A stretch of 64,000 bases of DNA. Origin: Streptomyces sp. NBC_00237 (GTDB taxonomy: Bacteria; Actinomycetota; Actinomycetes; Streptomycetales; Streptomycetaceae). Shown here piece by piece: positions 51,608 to 60,610 of the stretch (the stretch's first letter is position 1; every line of letters begins with the position of its first letter). A program made the position numbers and the translations under genes. The notes below the pieces were generated by a model. That model did no database searches. It was not told the origin of the DNA and was given only the letters and a program-made list of their open reading frames with translations. The stretch covers positions 186,001 to 250,000 of the forward strand of contig NZ_JAPEMT010000002.1 of NCBI RefSeq assembly GCF_026342435.1, in the 5' to 3' direction.

Positions 51608-52386
51608 GGACGTACCGTCTCTCGGGTCGGAGGCGCGGAGATCATGCGCCGCTCTATGGCCTTGTCGGCGGCCTGCTCCGGGGTCAGTGCCACCACCCGC
51701 TGCACGAAGACGCCCGGTACGTGCACCGCGTCCGGATCCAGCTCGCCCGGCTCGACGAGTTCTTCCACCTCGGCGATCGTGATCCGTCCGGCCGTCGCGG
51801 AGAGCGGGTTGAAGTTCCGTGCCGAGCGGCGGAAGACGAGGTTTCCGTGCCGGTCGCCCTGCCAGGCCCGTACGAGTGCGAAGTCGGTGCGGATGCCGCG
51901 CTCCATGACGTACTCCTGGCCGTCGAAGATCCGCACTTCCTTGGCGGGCGAGGGCAGGGCGACCGAGCCGTCCGCCGCGTAGCGCCAGGGCAGTCCGCCG
52001 TCGGCGACCTGGGTGCCGACTCCGGCGGGGGTGAAGAAGGCGGGGACGCCCGCCCCGCCCGCGCGAAGGCGCTCCGCGAGGGTGCCCTGCGGGACGAGTT
52101 CGACCTCCAGTTCGCCGCCCAGGTACTGGCGGGCGAACTCCTTGTTCTCGCCGACGTAGGAGCCGGTGACGCGGACGATGCGGCCTGCGGCGAGCAGGAT
52201 GCCGAGGCCGCCGCCGTCCACGCCGCAGTTGTTGGAGACGACGCTCAGGTCCCCGGGTCCGGCGTCGTAGAGCGCCTGGATCAGCACGTTCGGCACGCCG
52301 CTGAGTCCGAAGCCGCCGACCGCGAGGGACGCTCCGGCGGGAATGTCGGCGACCGCGTCGGCTGCGGTGGCCCTGACCTTGTCCAT
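51604..52386 (-). CDS. pcaI: 3-oxoadipate CoA-transferase subunit A
   Basis: A 260-aa alpha subunit with [13 protein letters not shown] and a CoA-binding [10 protein letters not shown] segment. It is the first gene of the eight-gene pca-pob operon. The ATG at 52386 has AGGAA seven bases upstream. It is divergent from pcaR, with a palindrome 34-47 bases upstream. Confidence 0.95.
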   Translation of the reverse strand: MDKVRATAADAVADIPAGASLAVGGFGLSGVPNVLIQALYDAGPGDLSVVSNNCGVDGGGLGILLAAGRIVRVTGSYVGENKEFARQYLGGELEVELVPQGTLAERLRAGGAGVPAFFTPAGVGTQVADGGLPWRYAADGSVALPSPAKEVRIFDGQEYVMERGIRTDFALVRAWQGDRHGNLVFRRSARNFNPLSATAGRITIAEVEELVEPGELDPDAVHVPGVFVQRVVALTPEQAADKAIERRMISAPPTRETVRP

Positions 52387-52409
52387 GAAGGAATTCCTGA
52401 CCCCAGGCT

Positions 52410-52433
52410 GTTCGCCTGATGAACTAGAGTTCA
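52410..52433. promoter_or_regulatory. pcaI-pcaR operator: GTTC-N7-GAAC and TGAACT/AGTTCA
   Basis: GTTC-GCCTGAT-GAAC (52410-52424) overlaps TGAACT-AG-AGTTCA (52420-52433). On the minus strand TGGACG (52448-52443), 16 bases and TAGTTC (52426-52421) form a plausible pcaI promoter, so binding here would block or position polymerase. Likely the site of the adjacent IclR-type regulator. Confidence 0.65.
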
Positions 52434-52543
52434 CACTTGACTCGTCCAGAGTCTGCGGCGGCCCGTCCGCCCTGTCAATGCCCCCACCCGCCCCGGGGCG
52501 CGGTCCGGCTACGGTTGCCCCTCGGACCAGCCACGGAGAACCG

Positions 52544-54253
52544 ATGCCCGACACGAACACGACCGCCGACGACGCGCTCCCCGCCGACGGAGGCCCCGCC
52601 GTCGGAGGCCCCGCCGACGACCTGCCCGCCGAGGCCGTCGGCCCGCTGCTGCGCGGCGTCGACGTGCTGCGCCGCCTCACCGACGCGGGCGGGCGGCTGA
52701 GTCCGGGCGATCTCGTACGGTCCACGGGCCTGGCCCGCTCGACCGTCGACCGCGTCACCCAGACCCTGGCCCGGATGGGCTACCTACGGCTCGACGGCCG
52801 CGACGCCGCGCTCACGCCGCGCCTGATGGAGCTGGGCAACGCCTATCTGGCCGCGCTCCGCGTCCCCGGCCTGCTCGGCCCGCACGCGGAGCACCTCGCG
52901 GACGCGCTGGACGAGTCGGTGTCGCTCGCCGTGCCCGACCGCGACGGCATCCGTTTCGTCCACCAGTCGACGCGGCGCCGCGCGATGTCGCTCAGCTTCC
53001 GCATCGGTGACCTGCTGCCCGCCGAACGGACCGCGCCCGGCGCCCTGTTCGCGACCGACTGGGACGAAGCGGCGTGGGCGCGCTGGCGGAAGCGCCGCAC
53101 GGCCGATCCGCAGGGGCTCGGCTTCCTCGCCGTACCGCCACTGGAAGACACGCCGGACGAGGCCCACTTCGCGGAGCGCACGCGGTGGGCTCGGGAACAA
53201 GGGTGGGCGCTGGACGACCAGTTGATCGAGCCGGGACTGGTCGCGCTGGCGCTCCCGGTACGGGACGCGGCCGGGCGGCCGGTGTGTGCCGTGAGCGTGG
53301 TGAGCCACACGAGCAGGCACAGCGCGGCGTCACTGCGCAAGACCGTACTGCCCCAACTACGCCTGGCCGTTGGGGAAATGGAGAAGGAGCTGCGCGAGTC
53401 TCCGGTCGAGGAGGCCGTCACCTCCCCCGCCCCACTGGCGAGTTGGACGAGCGCGTCGAAGCAGGAGTTGGGCGCCGGTTTCGTGGAGTCGCTGGCGCGC
53501 GGGCTGACCGTGCTGACGGCGTTCGGCGCGGGCCGTCCGGAGCTGACGCTGACGGGCGTGGCTCAGGCGTGCGGTCTCGCGCGGGCGACGGCACGGCGCG
53601 CGCTGATCACCTTCGTGCACCTGGGGTACGTGGAAGCCCGGGACGGGATGTTCCGGCCGACGCCCCGGGTGCTGGGGCTCGGGTTCCCGCCGCTGTCGCG
53701 GCTGTCGCTGCCGCAGATCGCGGAGCCGCACCTGGCAGCGCTGGCGCAGCGGGTGCACGACTCGACGTCGCTGTCCGTGCTGACCGGCACGGAGATCCAG
53801 TACACGGCACGGGTCGCCACCAGCCGGGTCATGAACGTCAACATCACGGTGGGCACCCGGTTTCCCGCGTACGCGACCTCCATGGGCCGCGTTCTGCTGG
53901 CCGACCTGCCCGAGGGCGAGCGTGCCGCGTTGCTCGCCGCCTCCGCGCCGCAGGCGCTCACCCCCCGCACCCGGACCTCCGTCGAGGAGCTGACAGCCCT
54001 CCTTGAGCAGGTGCGGGAGGACCGATACGCCATGACGGACGGCGAGTTGGAGGAGGGTCTGCGGTCGGTGGCCGTGCCGGTCCGGGACCGTACGGGAGTG
54101 GCGGTGGCGGCCGTCAACGTCGCCATGCACAGCAGTCGGCGGACCGCCGCAGAGGTGCGCACCGAGGTGCTGCCCGCACTGCGGTCGGCGGTCGCCGGGA
54201 TCGAGGGGGACCTCGCCCAGGCCGGGAGGTTCACCCGTACGACGGCTTGCTGA
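52544..54253 (+). CDS. pcaR: Tandem IclR-type regulator of the pca operon
   Basis: A 569-aa protein made of two IclR units in one chain. Each has a winged HTH (LSPGDLVRSTGLARSTVDRV near residue 50; LTGVAQACGLARATARRAL near 345) and an effector domain. The double layout suggests an intramolecular dimer. IclR regulators of protocatechuate pathways often activate in response to protocatechuate or 3-oxoadipate. The ATG at 52544 has GGAG seven bases upstream; a longer frame into pcaI is rejected. It is divergent from the pca operon. The function is inferred from context. Confidence 0.85.
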   Translation: MPDTNTTADDALPADGGPAVGGPADDLPAEAVGPLLRGVDVLRRLTDAGGRLSPGDLVRSTGLARSTVDRVTQTLARMGYLRLDGRDAALTPRLMELGNAYLAALRVPGLLGPHAEHLADALDESVSLAVPDRDGIRFVHQSTRRRAMSLSFRIGDLLPAERTAPGALFATDWDEAAWARWRKRRTADPQGLGFLAVPPLEDTPDEAHFAERTRWAREQGWALDDQLIEPGLVALALPVRDAAGRPVCAVSVVSHTSRHSAASLRKTVLPQLRLAVGEMEKELRESPVEEAVTSPAPLASWTSASKQELGAGFVESLARGLTVLTAFGAGRPELTLTGVAQACGLARATARRALITFVHLGYVEARDGMFRPTPRVLGLGFPPLSRLSLPQIAEPHLAALAQRVHDSTSLSVLTGTEIQYTARVATSRVMNVNITVGTRFPAYATSMGRVLLADLPEGERAALLAASAPQALTPRTRTSVEELTALLEQVREDRYAMTDGELEEGLRSVAVPVRDRTGVAVAAVNVAMHSSRRTAAEVRTEVLPALRSAVAGIEGDLAQAGRFTRTTAC

Positions 54254-54302
54254 AACCGACCCCGGGGCACCCTCATGGGCACGCGAGCCTCAGACAACCC
54301 GC

Positions 54303-55091
54303 CTACTGCCAGAACTGCGCGAGCGCACCCTCCTTGAACGGCGTCGGCGGCACCGCGAGGTCGCCCGCGAACGGCCGGTCCAGGGAGAGCGTGAGCAGCA
54401 GACTCACCCCGATCAGCGCGGCGACCGAGCCGACGAACATCAGTTGGGCCTTCCTGTTGGGGATTCCGTACAGGAAGGTCAGCGGGACCATCACGAGCGC
54501 GCCGCCGTAGACCAGCACCTTCAGCAGTATGGGCAGCTCGGACGTGGAGGCGGTGATCCGGTCGCGCCGGTCGGAGACGACGTCGTCGAGGTGCGCGACG
54601 GCCTGCGCGTAGTAGGTCTTCTCGGACTCGGTGACGGGCTCGTAGCTCTGGAGCACCTGGTAGATGCCCTGGAGTGCGCTCTCGGTGGCCCGGCTGTCCG
54701 ATTTCCCCGCCCGCATCAACGGCCACTGGACCTCGACGACGGCGTGCGTGTAGTCGCCGACGGAAGCGATCAGTCTCTTCTCCACCGGCTCGGGGAAGGC
54801 GGCCGCGCCGCGGACGATCTCCGCGGCGTGGGTGGCCTCGTTGGCGACGATGTTCTCGGCGACCCCTATGCCTTCCCATTCGGCCACCACGACGAAGGCC
54901 AGGATGATGCCGTAGATCGCGCCGTACATGCCGAGCAGCACACCGACCATGTCGTTGTTGGTGCCCTTGACCACCTGCGGGAACTTGCGCCGGGTCATCA
55001 TGCTGCCGAGTGCGGCGAAGACGAAGACGCCGCCGATCATCAGTATGGCGAGGCCGAGCGTGCTGAGGTGGTTCAGCAGCCACACTTCCAT
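54303..55091 (-). CDS. DUF4239 membrane protein
   Basis: A 262-aa protein with two N-terminal membrane helices (about 8-28 and 50-72) and two near the C-terminus (190-240). Between them is a helical soluble region. The start MEVWLLNHLSTLGLAIL and the segment VLLGMYGAIYGIILAFVVVAEW are typical of DUF4239 proteins, of unknown function. The ATG at 55091 is the natural start of the hydrophobic N-terminus. It is convergent with pcaR across 49 bases. Confidence 0.8.
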   Translation of the reverse strand: MEVWLLNHLSTLGLAILMIGGVFVFAALGSMMTRRKFPQVVKGTNNDMVGVLLGMYGAIYGIILAFVVVAEWEGIGVAENIVANEATHAAEIVRGAAAFPEPVEKRLIASVGDYTHAVVEVQWPLMRAGKSDSRATESALQGIYQVLQSYEPVTESEKTYYAQAVAHLDDVVSDRRDRITASTSELPILLKVLVYGGALVMVPLTFLYGIPNRKAQLMFVGSVAALIGVSLLLTLSLDRPFAGDLAVPPTPFKEGALAQFWQ

Positions 55092-55297
55092 CGGTTCGTC
55101 GCTCCTCCCGGGACGCCCGCGGCAGACCGGCGGTCTGGGCAGCGCGGAGTGTCCGGCACGGGAAGTCTCAAACGCCTGCGCGTCGCCCGCAGCCATACCC
55201 GGACCGCCTCCCCCGTACGGACGAACCCCGGAGCCCGGAACGGCTGTGATGTAGTGGATGGTTGACGTGTTCGTTGTCCCGTACCGAAGGAGCTCTC

Positions 55298-55723
55298 GTG
55301 GCACTCGCACCGGAAGAACGCACCCGATTCCTCGCCGAGCCGCACATCGGCGCCCTCTCCGTCGCCGACGCCGACGGGCGGGCCCCGCTGACCGTGCCGA
55401 TCTGGTACCAGTACGAGCCGGGCGGCGACCTGTGGGTCCTGACCTCGGCCGCCTCCCGCAAGGCGGACCTGATCCGGGCCGCCGGGCGCGTCTCGCTGAT
55501 GGCCGACGTGACGGAGCCGACGGTCCGTTACGTGTCGGTGGAGGGGCCCGTGGTCGCGGAGGAGCCCGCCACCAAGGAGCAGCTCACCGAGATGTCGGCC
55601 CGCTACCTGCCCGCCGACAAGGTCGCGGGGTACGTGGAGTGGTCGTGGAAGGAGCACGGCGAGCAGGTCGTGTTCCGCATCCGGCCGCAGCGGTGGCTGA
55701 GCGCGGACATGGGCTCGGTCTGA
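55298..55723 (+). CDS. Pyridoxamine 5'-phosphate oxidase-fold protein
   Basis: A 141-aa split-barrel flavin-binding protein: FLAEPHIGALSVADADGRAPLTVPIWYQYE, read here in parts as IGALSVAD and TVPIWYQYEPGG, then RKADLIRAAGRVSLMAD. Such proteins bind FMN or F420 and have varied redox roles. The GTG at 55298 is chosen because AAGGAG lies six bases upstream; an ATG 12 codons earlier lacks one. Confidence 0.85.
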   Translation: MALAPEERTRFLAEPHIGALSVADADGRAPLTVPIWYQYEPGGDLWVLTSAASRKADLIRAAGRVSLMADVTEPTVRYVSVEGPVVAEEPATKEQLTEMSARYLPADKVAGYVEWSWKEHGEQVVFRIRPQRWLSADMGSV

Positions 55724-55941
55724 CCCGTTGATCCCGTAGGCCGCGATGACGCTGATCCAGGAAGCTGCTGATCCAGCAGGACGCGAAGGTTCCGGATCTC
55801 AGGGCAGACCCTGATGTCAGGCCCCGGCGGGCTGCCTATGGTTGCTTTCACCGGCACCGTTCCGCGGACGACGACGGGGGAACGACGGGGGATCTCGGGG
55901 GAGACGTCGTCCCGGAACGGATTGCTGGTACCTCTTCCTGC

Positions 55942-55979
55942 CGCGCCTGAGCCGGGCCCTGTGTCCCGGTTCAGGCGCG
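55942..55979 (-). terminator. Terminator of the two-component operon
   Basis: Stem CGCCTGA...CCGGG with its complement, 14 to 15 pairs with one G-T wobble and an 8-base loop. It overlaps the stop codon of the response regulator gene. Confidence 0.6.
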
Positions 55980-56615
55980 CAGATACGTCAGCACGGCCCG
56001 GACTCTGCGGTGGTCGTGCAGGTCCGCCTCCAGCGCCAGCTTGGCGAAGATGTTGCGGACGTGCGTCTCGACCGTCTTCGCGCCGATGACCAGATGACGG
56101 GCGATGGCGTCGTTGCTTCGGCCCTCCGCCATCAGCCCCAGCACCTCGCGCTCGCGGCCGGTCAGCTCGTCGAGCGGGCCCGGCGCACGCGGCGCGGCCA
56201 GCAGCCGGGCCACCACCTGCGGATCGAGGACGCTCTCGCCCGCCGCGACCCTCTTCAGCGCGCTGCCGAGGTCGTCGATGTCGGCGACGCGCTCCTTGAG
56301 CAGATAGCCGAAGCCGCGCGGGTCACGCGCCAGCTCCCGCACGGTGTCGGTGGTCTCCACGTACTGCGACAGCAGCAGAATGCCGGTCCCGGGATGCCGT
56401 TCGCGGATCGCGGCGGCGGCGCGCAGGCCCTCGTCGGTGTGCGTGGGCGGCATCCGGATGTCGAGGAGCACGGCGTCCGGGCGGTGCAGGTCGACGAGGG
56501 CGGGCAGCGCCCGGGCGTCGCCGAGTGCGGCGGCGACGTCGAATCCCGCGTCGGTGAGGAGCCGTACGATCCCCTGCCTCAGGAGCGCCGAGTCCTCCGC
56601 CACTATCACCTTCAC
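55971..56615 (-). CDS. NarL/LuxR-type response regulator
   Basis: A 214-aa protein. The receiver domain has VAEDSALLRQG (acidic pair), the phospho-acceptor Asp in VLLDIRMPP and a Lys in YLLKERV. The C-terminal LuxR HTH reads LTGREREVLGLMAEGRSNDAIARHL then KTVETHVRNIFAKL, given as separate blocks. The start is GTG at 56615, 28 bases after the sensor kinase stop. It is the partner of that kinase. Confidence 0.92.
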   Translation of the reverse strand: MKVIVAEDSALLRQGIVRLLTDAGFDVAAALGDARALPALVDLHRPDAVLLDIRMPPTHTDEGLRAAAAIRERHPGTGILLLSQYVETTDTVRELARDPRGFGYLLKERVADIDDLGSALKRVAAGESVLDPQVVARLLAAPRAPGPLDELTGREREVLGLMAEGRSNDAIARHLVIGAKTVETHVRNIFAKLALEADLHDHRRVRAVLTYLRA

Positions 56616-56643
56616 GCCCGCTCCGCCCCGGTCCCGCCAACTG

Positions 56644-58413
56644 TCATGCGCACGGCAGCTCCGCCCTGATCCTGGTCCCGCCACCTGCGGGACTGTCGAC
56701 GTGCAGTATCCCGTCCACGGCGGCGAGCCGGTCGGCCAGCCCCCTCAGCCCGCTCCCCAGGGCGGTGTCCGCGCCGCCGACGCCGTCGTCGACGGTCTCC
56801 ACGACGAGGCGGTCGCCGGTGTGCCGGGCGGAGACGCTGACCGCGCGGGCGTGGGCGTGCTTGGCCGCGTTGGCGAGGGTCTCGCACACCGTGAAGTACG
56901 CGGTGGACTCGACGACCGGATCGTAACGGCGCGGTTCGGCGGCGACCACGACGGGAACGGCGGCCTGCTGGGCGAGCGCGGTGAGCGCGGGCCCGAGCCC
57001 TTCGCGGGTGAGGACGGCGGGGTGGATGCCGTGGGCGATGCCGCGCAGCTCTTCGAGGGCGAGGGTGAGGCTCCTCTCGACCTCGCCGAGCGAGGCGCGC
57101 AGGGACGGGTCCGGATGGTCGACGAGGCCCCGGTCGACGCGGCGCAGCGCCATCATCGCGAAGACGAGGCGGGCCTGCGCGCCGTCGTGCAGGTCGCGTT
57201 CCAGCCGTCCGCGTTCGGCGTCGGCGGCGCGCACGATCCGGGAGGTGACCTCCTTGGCCTGCGTACGCAGCCATACGTTCTCCAGGGCCAGCCGCAGCGC
57301 GGCCCCCACGGATTCGAGGAGCGCCGGGTCCTCGGCGAGCGCCGGGTCGTGCTGGAGCAGGGCGAGCGGGGTGCCCCGCGAGGAGTCGACGCGGGTACGC
57401 CCCGGCCCTTCGCCGCGTACGGTCTGGCCCGCCCCGTCGACGTATGCGCCCTTCTCCTCCGTCCAGAGCCCGAGCCGCAGGGCCGGGTCTCCCAGGACCC
57501 GGCCGAGTGCGGCGCGCAGTTCGTCCTGGTCGGGGTCGCTGCCCAGGCCGATGACGAGGTCGCCGACCTCGGCGCGCTGGAGGCGCATCCGCAGCAGACC
57601 GACGAGGAAGGCGACGGGGACGGCGACCTGGGTGATGTCGGACAGCAGGAAGACGACTTCCTGGAAGGTGCCGGTGGGCGGCGTCGGCAGGAACAGGAGC
57701 AGCAGGTCCCAGAGCAGGAACGCGGAGGCGATCGCGATGGCGATCCAGGCGGGCAGCAGCGCCCGTCGGCGCGCCACCGACGCGTGCTGCCAGCGGCGCA
57801 CGATGACGACGACGAGCACGATCGACAGCAGCCAGCCGAGGGCCCGGTAGACGGTGTCGACCGGCGTGAAGAGGCCGTTCAGTGCCGGAACGTTCAGCAG
57901 ATTCGGCCCGCAGTCGTTGCAGGAGAGGTACGTGGCCTCCAGGGCGACGACCGCCGGGTCGTAGGTGAGGGCGCGCAGCAGTCCGCCGACGGCGACGAGT
58001 CCGTACGAGAAGACGACGAGGCGGCGGGCGAACGCGGAGCCGGTGCGGCCGTCGGGGAAGGAGACGACGAGGTGGACGAGGACGGCCATGTTGAGCGCCT
58101 CCCACCAGGCGCCGAACGCGAAGAGGGCGGGCACCCCGGTGCCCTGGAGGTTGCCCACGAACCAGCTGACGCCCTCGGCGACCATGAGCGGCCCGGTCCG
58201 GTTGGCGGGCCGGTGCCACCAGGCGGTGAGGCCGCCACCCGCGTACGCGAGGCCGACCGCGAGGTCGCGGACGATGTCGCCCGTGCTGCCGCCCGCACGG
58301 TGGTACGCCCAGGCGCCCGCGGCCGCCGCGACGGCCGCGACGAGTGCCGCGACGGCCATGCGTATGCGCGGGGGCCCCGGTGGGCCGGGGAGTCTGTCCT
58401 GGTGCCTTTCCAC
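56644..58413 (-). CDS. Membrane sensor histidine kinase (HisKA_3)
   Basis: A protein of about 589 aa with six to eight N-terminal membrane segments, a GAF-like linker with a Trp/Gly-rich segment (LGLWTEEKGAYVDG), and a HisKA_3 domain with phospho-acceptor His in ERDLHDGAQARLV. The HATPase has ETLANAAKHAHA, DDGVGG and GLRGLADRLA. It resembles NarL-type kinases of Streptomyces; the signal is unknown. The N-terminus is uncertain: GTG at 58413 is proposed, GTG at 58422 is possible, neither with a clear ribosome site. Confidence 0.88.
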   Translation of the reverse strand: MERHQDRLPGPPGPPRIRMAVAALVAAVAAAAGAWAYHRAGGSTGDIVRDLAVGLAYAGGGLTAWWHRPANRTGPLMVAEGVSWFVGNLQGTGVPALFAFGAWWEALNMAVLVHLVVSFPDGRTGSAFARRLVVFSYGLVAVGGLLRALTYDPAVVALEATYLSCNDCGPNLLNVPALNGLFTPVDTVYRALGWLLSIVLVVVIVRRWQHASVARRRALLPAWIAIAIASAFLLWDLLLLFLPTPPTGTFQEVVFLLSDITQVAVPVAFLVGLLRMRLQRAEVGDLVIGLGSDPDQDELRAALGRVLGDPALRLGLWTEEKGAYVDGAGQTVRGEGPGRTRVDSSRGTPLALLQHDPALAEDPALLESVGAALRLALENVWLRTQAKEVTSRIVRAADAERGRLERDLHDGAQARLVFAMMALRRVDRGLVDHPDPSLRASLGEVERSLTLALEELRGIAHGIHPAVLTREGLGPALTALAQQAAVPVVVAAEPRRYDPVVESTAYFTVCETLANAAKHAHARAVSVSARHTGDRLVVETVDDGVGGADTALGSGLRGLADRLAAVDGILHVDSPAGGGTRIRAELPCA

Positions 58414-58464
58414 GGGCCACACGGTAGGCCATCGGGGGGCGCGGAGGTCCTGCGCGTCGCACCA

Positions 58465-58573
58465 CATCCAGCCCGTCCGGCGTGTGAGGACGCACGGGCG
58501 GACCCATTCCAGCCCGTCCGCGCTTGAGGACGCGCGGCGAAGCCGTGCAGGGGGCGAGGGGCGCAGCCCCCGT
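58465..58573. repeat. Streptomyces-type intergenic repeat, two copies
   Basis: CATCCAGCCCGTCCGGCG (58465) and CATTCCAGCCCGTCCG (58505) begin two related units that each continue into a TGAGGACGC stretch. The second extends through GGCGAAGCCGTGCAGGGGG to GGCGCAGCCCCC. This family is familiar from many Streptomyces intergenic regions. Confidence 0.75.
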
Positions 58574-58678
58574 CAGTAACGGCGTCGATCCCGGCCTTCG
58601 CGAACCCGGCTGCGGCAAGGGTCTCGTCCACTCCGGCCCACCGCACATCACCCCGCCCCGTCCGGACACACGCAAAGC

Positions 58679-59041
58679 ATGACCCTCCACGACGCAGACC
58701 AAGGAACTCCCCCGCCCGACGCCGTCGGCGTCCGCCCCCGCACCGAGGTCGAGGCGGCCCTCCACGCCCTGGAGGCGGAGGCCGCCGCCCCGCACCGGCA
58801 GACCCAGATCGGCCGAGGCGCGCTCGCGGGCTACGTCTGGGCGCTGGGCAGCGCCCAGACCACCCCTGTCACCGGCGACCCGAGTTCGGCCGCCCCCGAC
58901 GGCGACCAGATCACCGCAGAACTCGCCGCCGCCGAGAACCAGCTGGCCGACCCGGTACGCCGCGACATTCCCAGGGAGTACGTCCAGGGGGTGTGGGACG
59001 CGCTCGCGTGGGTGTCCGGCCGGAGCGACGAAAGGGCCTGA
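58679..59041 (+). CDS. Small hypothetical protein
   Basis: A 120-aa acidic, Ala-rich, helical protein without signal peptide or membrane segment. I do not recognise a family. Conserved-looking blocks are TEVEAALHALEAEA, ALAGYVWALG and PREYVQGVWDALAW. The last two resemble each other (YVWALG / YVQGVWDALAW), possibly an internal duplication. Codon use matches the neighbours, supporting a real gene. The ribosome site before the ATG is weak. Confidence 0.6.
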   Translation: MTLHDADQGTPPPDAVGVRPRTEVEAALHALEAEAAAPHRQTQIGRGALAGYVWALGSAQTTPVTGDPSSAAPDGDQITAELAAAENQLADPVRRDIPREYVQGVWDALAWVSGRSDERA

Positions 59042-59344
59042 CCGAGTCCGTACGCGGGTGCGGTGACACAACACATCAGCAGCGCACCGCACGGGACAAC
59101 CGGGCGGTGGACAACAGGCCCGCCGTCTTGTTCGAGATCGGGGGCGGGCCGCACAGTCCACCCCTGCGCACTGTGACGCTCAACGCGTCGGCGACAGCGC
59201 CCGCTTCGCCGCATCACGGCTACGCTCGAATTGCCTGCACTCGCCATGGATTTGCCCTGGCCATGGGTGTGTACGGGCCACGGATACGTACGGGCCACGG
59301 AAACCTGCCGAGCACCTGGCACGGAACTGGAAGCGGAGCGCGCC
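59042..59344. other. Intergenic region with 17-bp-period repeat
   Basis: No gene is seen. GTACGGGCCACGGA occurs at 59271 and 59288, and GCCATGG occurs at 59243 and, as GGCCATGG, near 59259. These lie 45-75 bases upstream of the MBL start and may be regulatory. Confidence 0.5.
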
Positions 59345-60403
59345 ATGGCACAACCCCTCCCCGACCTGCCCGCCACCCTCCCCGACCAGCCCGACGACTG
59401 GACGGAACCCGGTGCCCACCTCGTGCACCCGGGTGTGTACCGGATTCCGCTCCCCCTTCCGCTGGAAGGTCTGAACGCGGTCAACGTCTACCTCGTCGAG
59501 GACCGGGAGGGCCCCGTCCTCATCGACTCCGGCTGGGCGGGCCCGGAGACCGAGAAGGCCCTCGCCGAGGCCCTGCGCCCCCTGGGGCACGGACTCGGCG
59601 ACCTCGCCCAGATCCTGGTGACGCACGCCCACTGGGACCACTACACACAGGCACTGGTCCTGCGCGAATCCCTCGGCGTCCGCGTACGGATCGGCCGGGG
59701 CGAGCGGCACTCCATCGAGGGCCTCGACCTGAGCCGGGGCGCCCACCCCGAACAGGTGGCCCAGCTCCGCTCCTGCGGCGCGCGCGAACTCGCGGACGCC
59801 GTGGCCGCGATGCCGGTGACCGAGGAGGAGTGGGCGATGCCGTTCGGCCCGCCGGACGCCTGGCTGGACGACCTGGAGGAAGTACCGCTCACCGAGAGGA
59901 AGTTGAAGGTACTGGCGACTCCGGGGCACACCCGGGGGCACGTCGTCTTCGGCGATCCGGCGGCCGGGCTCCTCTTCGCGGGCGACCACGTACTGCCGCA
60001 CATCACCCCGTCGATCGGCTTCGAACACAGTCCGGAGCGCTCGCCGCTCCGCTCGTACCAGCAATCCCTGTGTCTCGTACGGGAGTTGCCGGACGCGCTG
60101 CTCCTCCCCGCCCACGGCCCGGTGACCACGAGCACGCACACCCGTGTCGACGAACTCCTCGCGCACCACGAGGAACGTCTCGACGCGGTGATCCGCGAGG
60201 TCCGCAAGGGCGCACGGAGTGCGCACGACGTGGCCCGCGCCCTTCCGTGGACCCGCCGCCTGCGCCGTCTGGACGACCTTCCCGGCCAGCACCGGATGCT
60301 GGCGATCCTGGAGATCGACGCGCATCTGGAGGTGCTCGCGGAGACGGGGGTGCTGTGCTGGGCCACGGTGGACGGGGTACGTCACTTCGCGCTCGCGGGG
60401 TGA
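59345..60403 (+). CDS. MBL-fold metallo-hydrolase
   Basis: A 352-aa metallo-beta-lactamase-fold enzyme. Metal ligands appear in THAHWDH, GHTRGH and AGDHVLP. A C-terminal winged-helix-like domain (about 255-350: VDELLAHHEERLDAVI, HRMLAILEIDAHLEVL) matches the LACTB2/BLACT_WH type. Members act on thioesters, RNA or lactones, so the substrate is open. The ATG at 59345 follows GGAGCG eight bases upstream; earlier frame positions lie in a repeat. Confidence 0.88.
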   Translation: MAQPLPDLPATLPDQPDDWTEPGAHLVHPGVYRIPLPLPLEGLNAVNVYLVEDREGPVLIDSGWAGPETEKALAEALRPLGHGLGDLAQILVTHAHWDHYTQALVLRESLGVRVRIGRGERHSIEGLDLSRGAHPEQVAQLRSCGARELADAVAAMPVTEEEWAMPFGPPDAWLDDLEEVPLTERKLKVLATPGHTRGHVVFGDPAAGLLFAGDHVLPHITPSIGFEHSPERSPLRSYQQSLCLVRELPDALLLPAHGPVTTSTHTRVDELLAHHEERLDAVIREVRKGARSAHDVARALPWTRRLRRLDDLPGQHRMLAILEIDAHLEVLAETGVLCWATVDGVRHFALAG

Positions 60404-60471
60404 GTACGGGCACGTGGCAGCGGCCCCCGCACGGGCGGCGCTGAGCTGCGGGTATGCTCCGGCAGCCCGCA

Positions 60472-60536
60472 CTCGGTGCCGAGAGGCGTCCCCCCTCGGT
60501 GCCGAGAGGCGTCCTCGCTCGGTGCCCCGAGGCGTC
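60472..60536. repeat. Triplicated 19-bp unit, 23-bp period
   Basis: CTCGGTGCCGAGAGGCGTC at 60472-60490 and 60495-60513, and a variant with CCCGAGGCGTC at 60518-60536. Each unit contains a CTCGGTGCCGAG palindrome. They lie in the leader of the PfkB gene. Confidence 0.8.
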
Positions 60537-60610
60537 CCCACCCGCCGCCGCAGGGCGCCCACACCCCGCCACCCGCGCCGCACGGCGCACGCGCCCGGAA
60601 GGAACGTCCC

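Noticed and set aside
56344..58527. 727-aa plus-strand ORF opposite the sensor kinase
   Set aside because: It mirrors a clear histidine kinase on the minus strand and has the Gly/Glu/Arg-rich composition of antisense frames.
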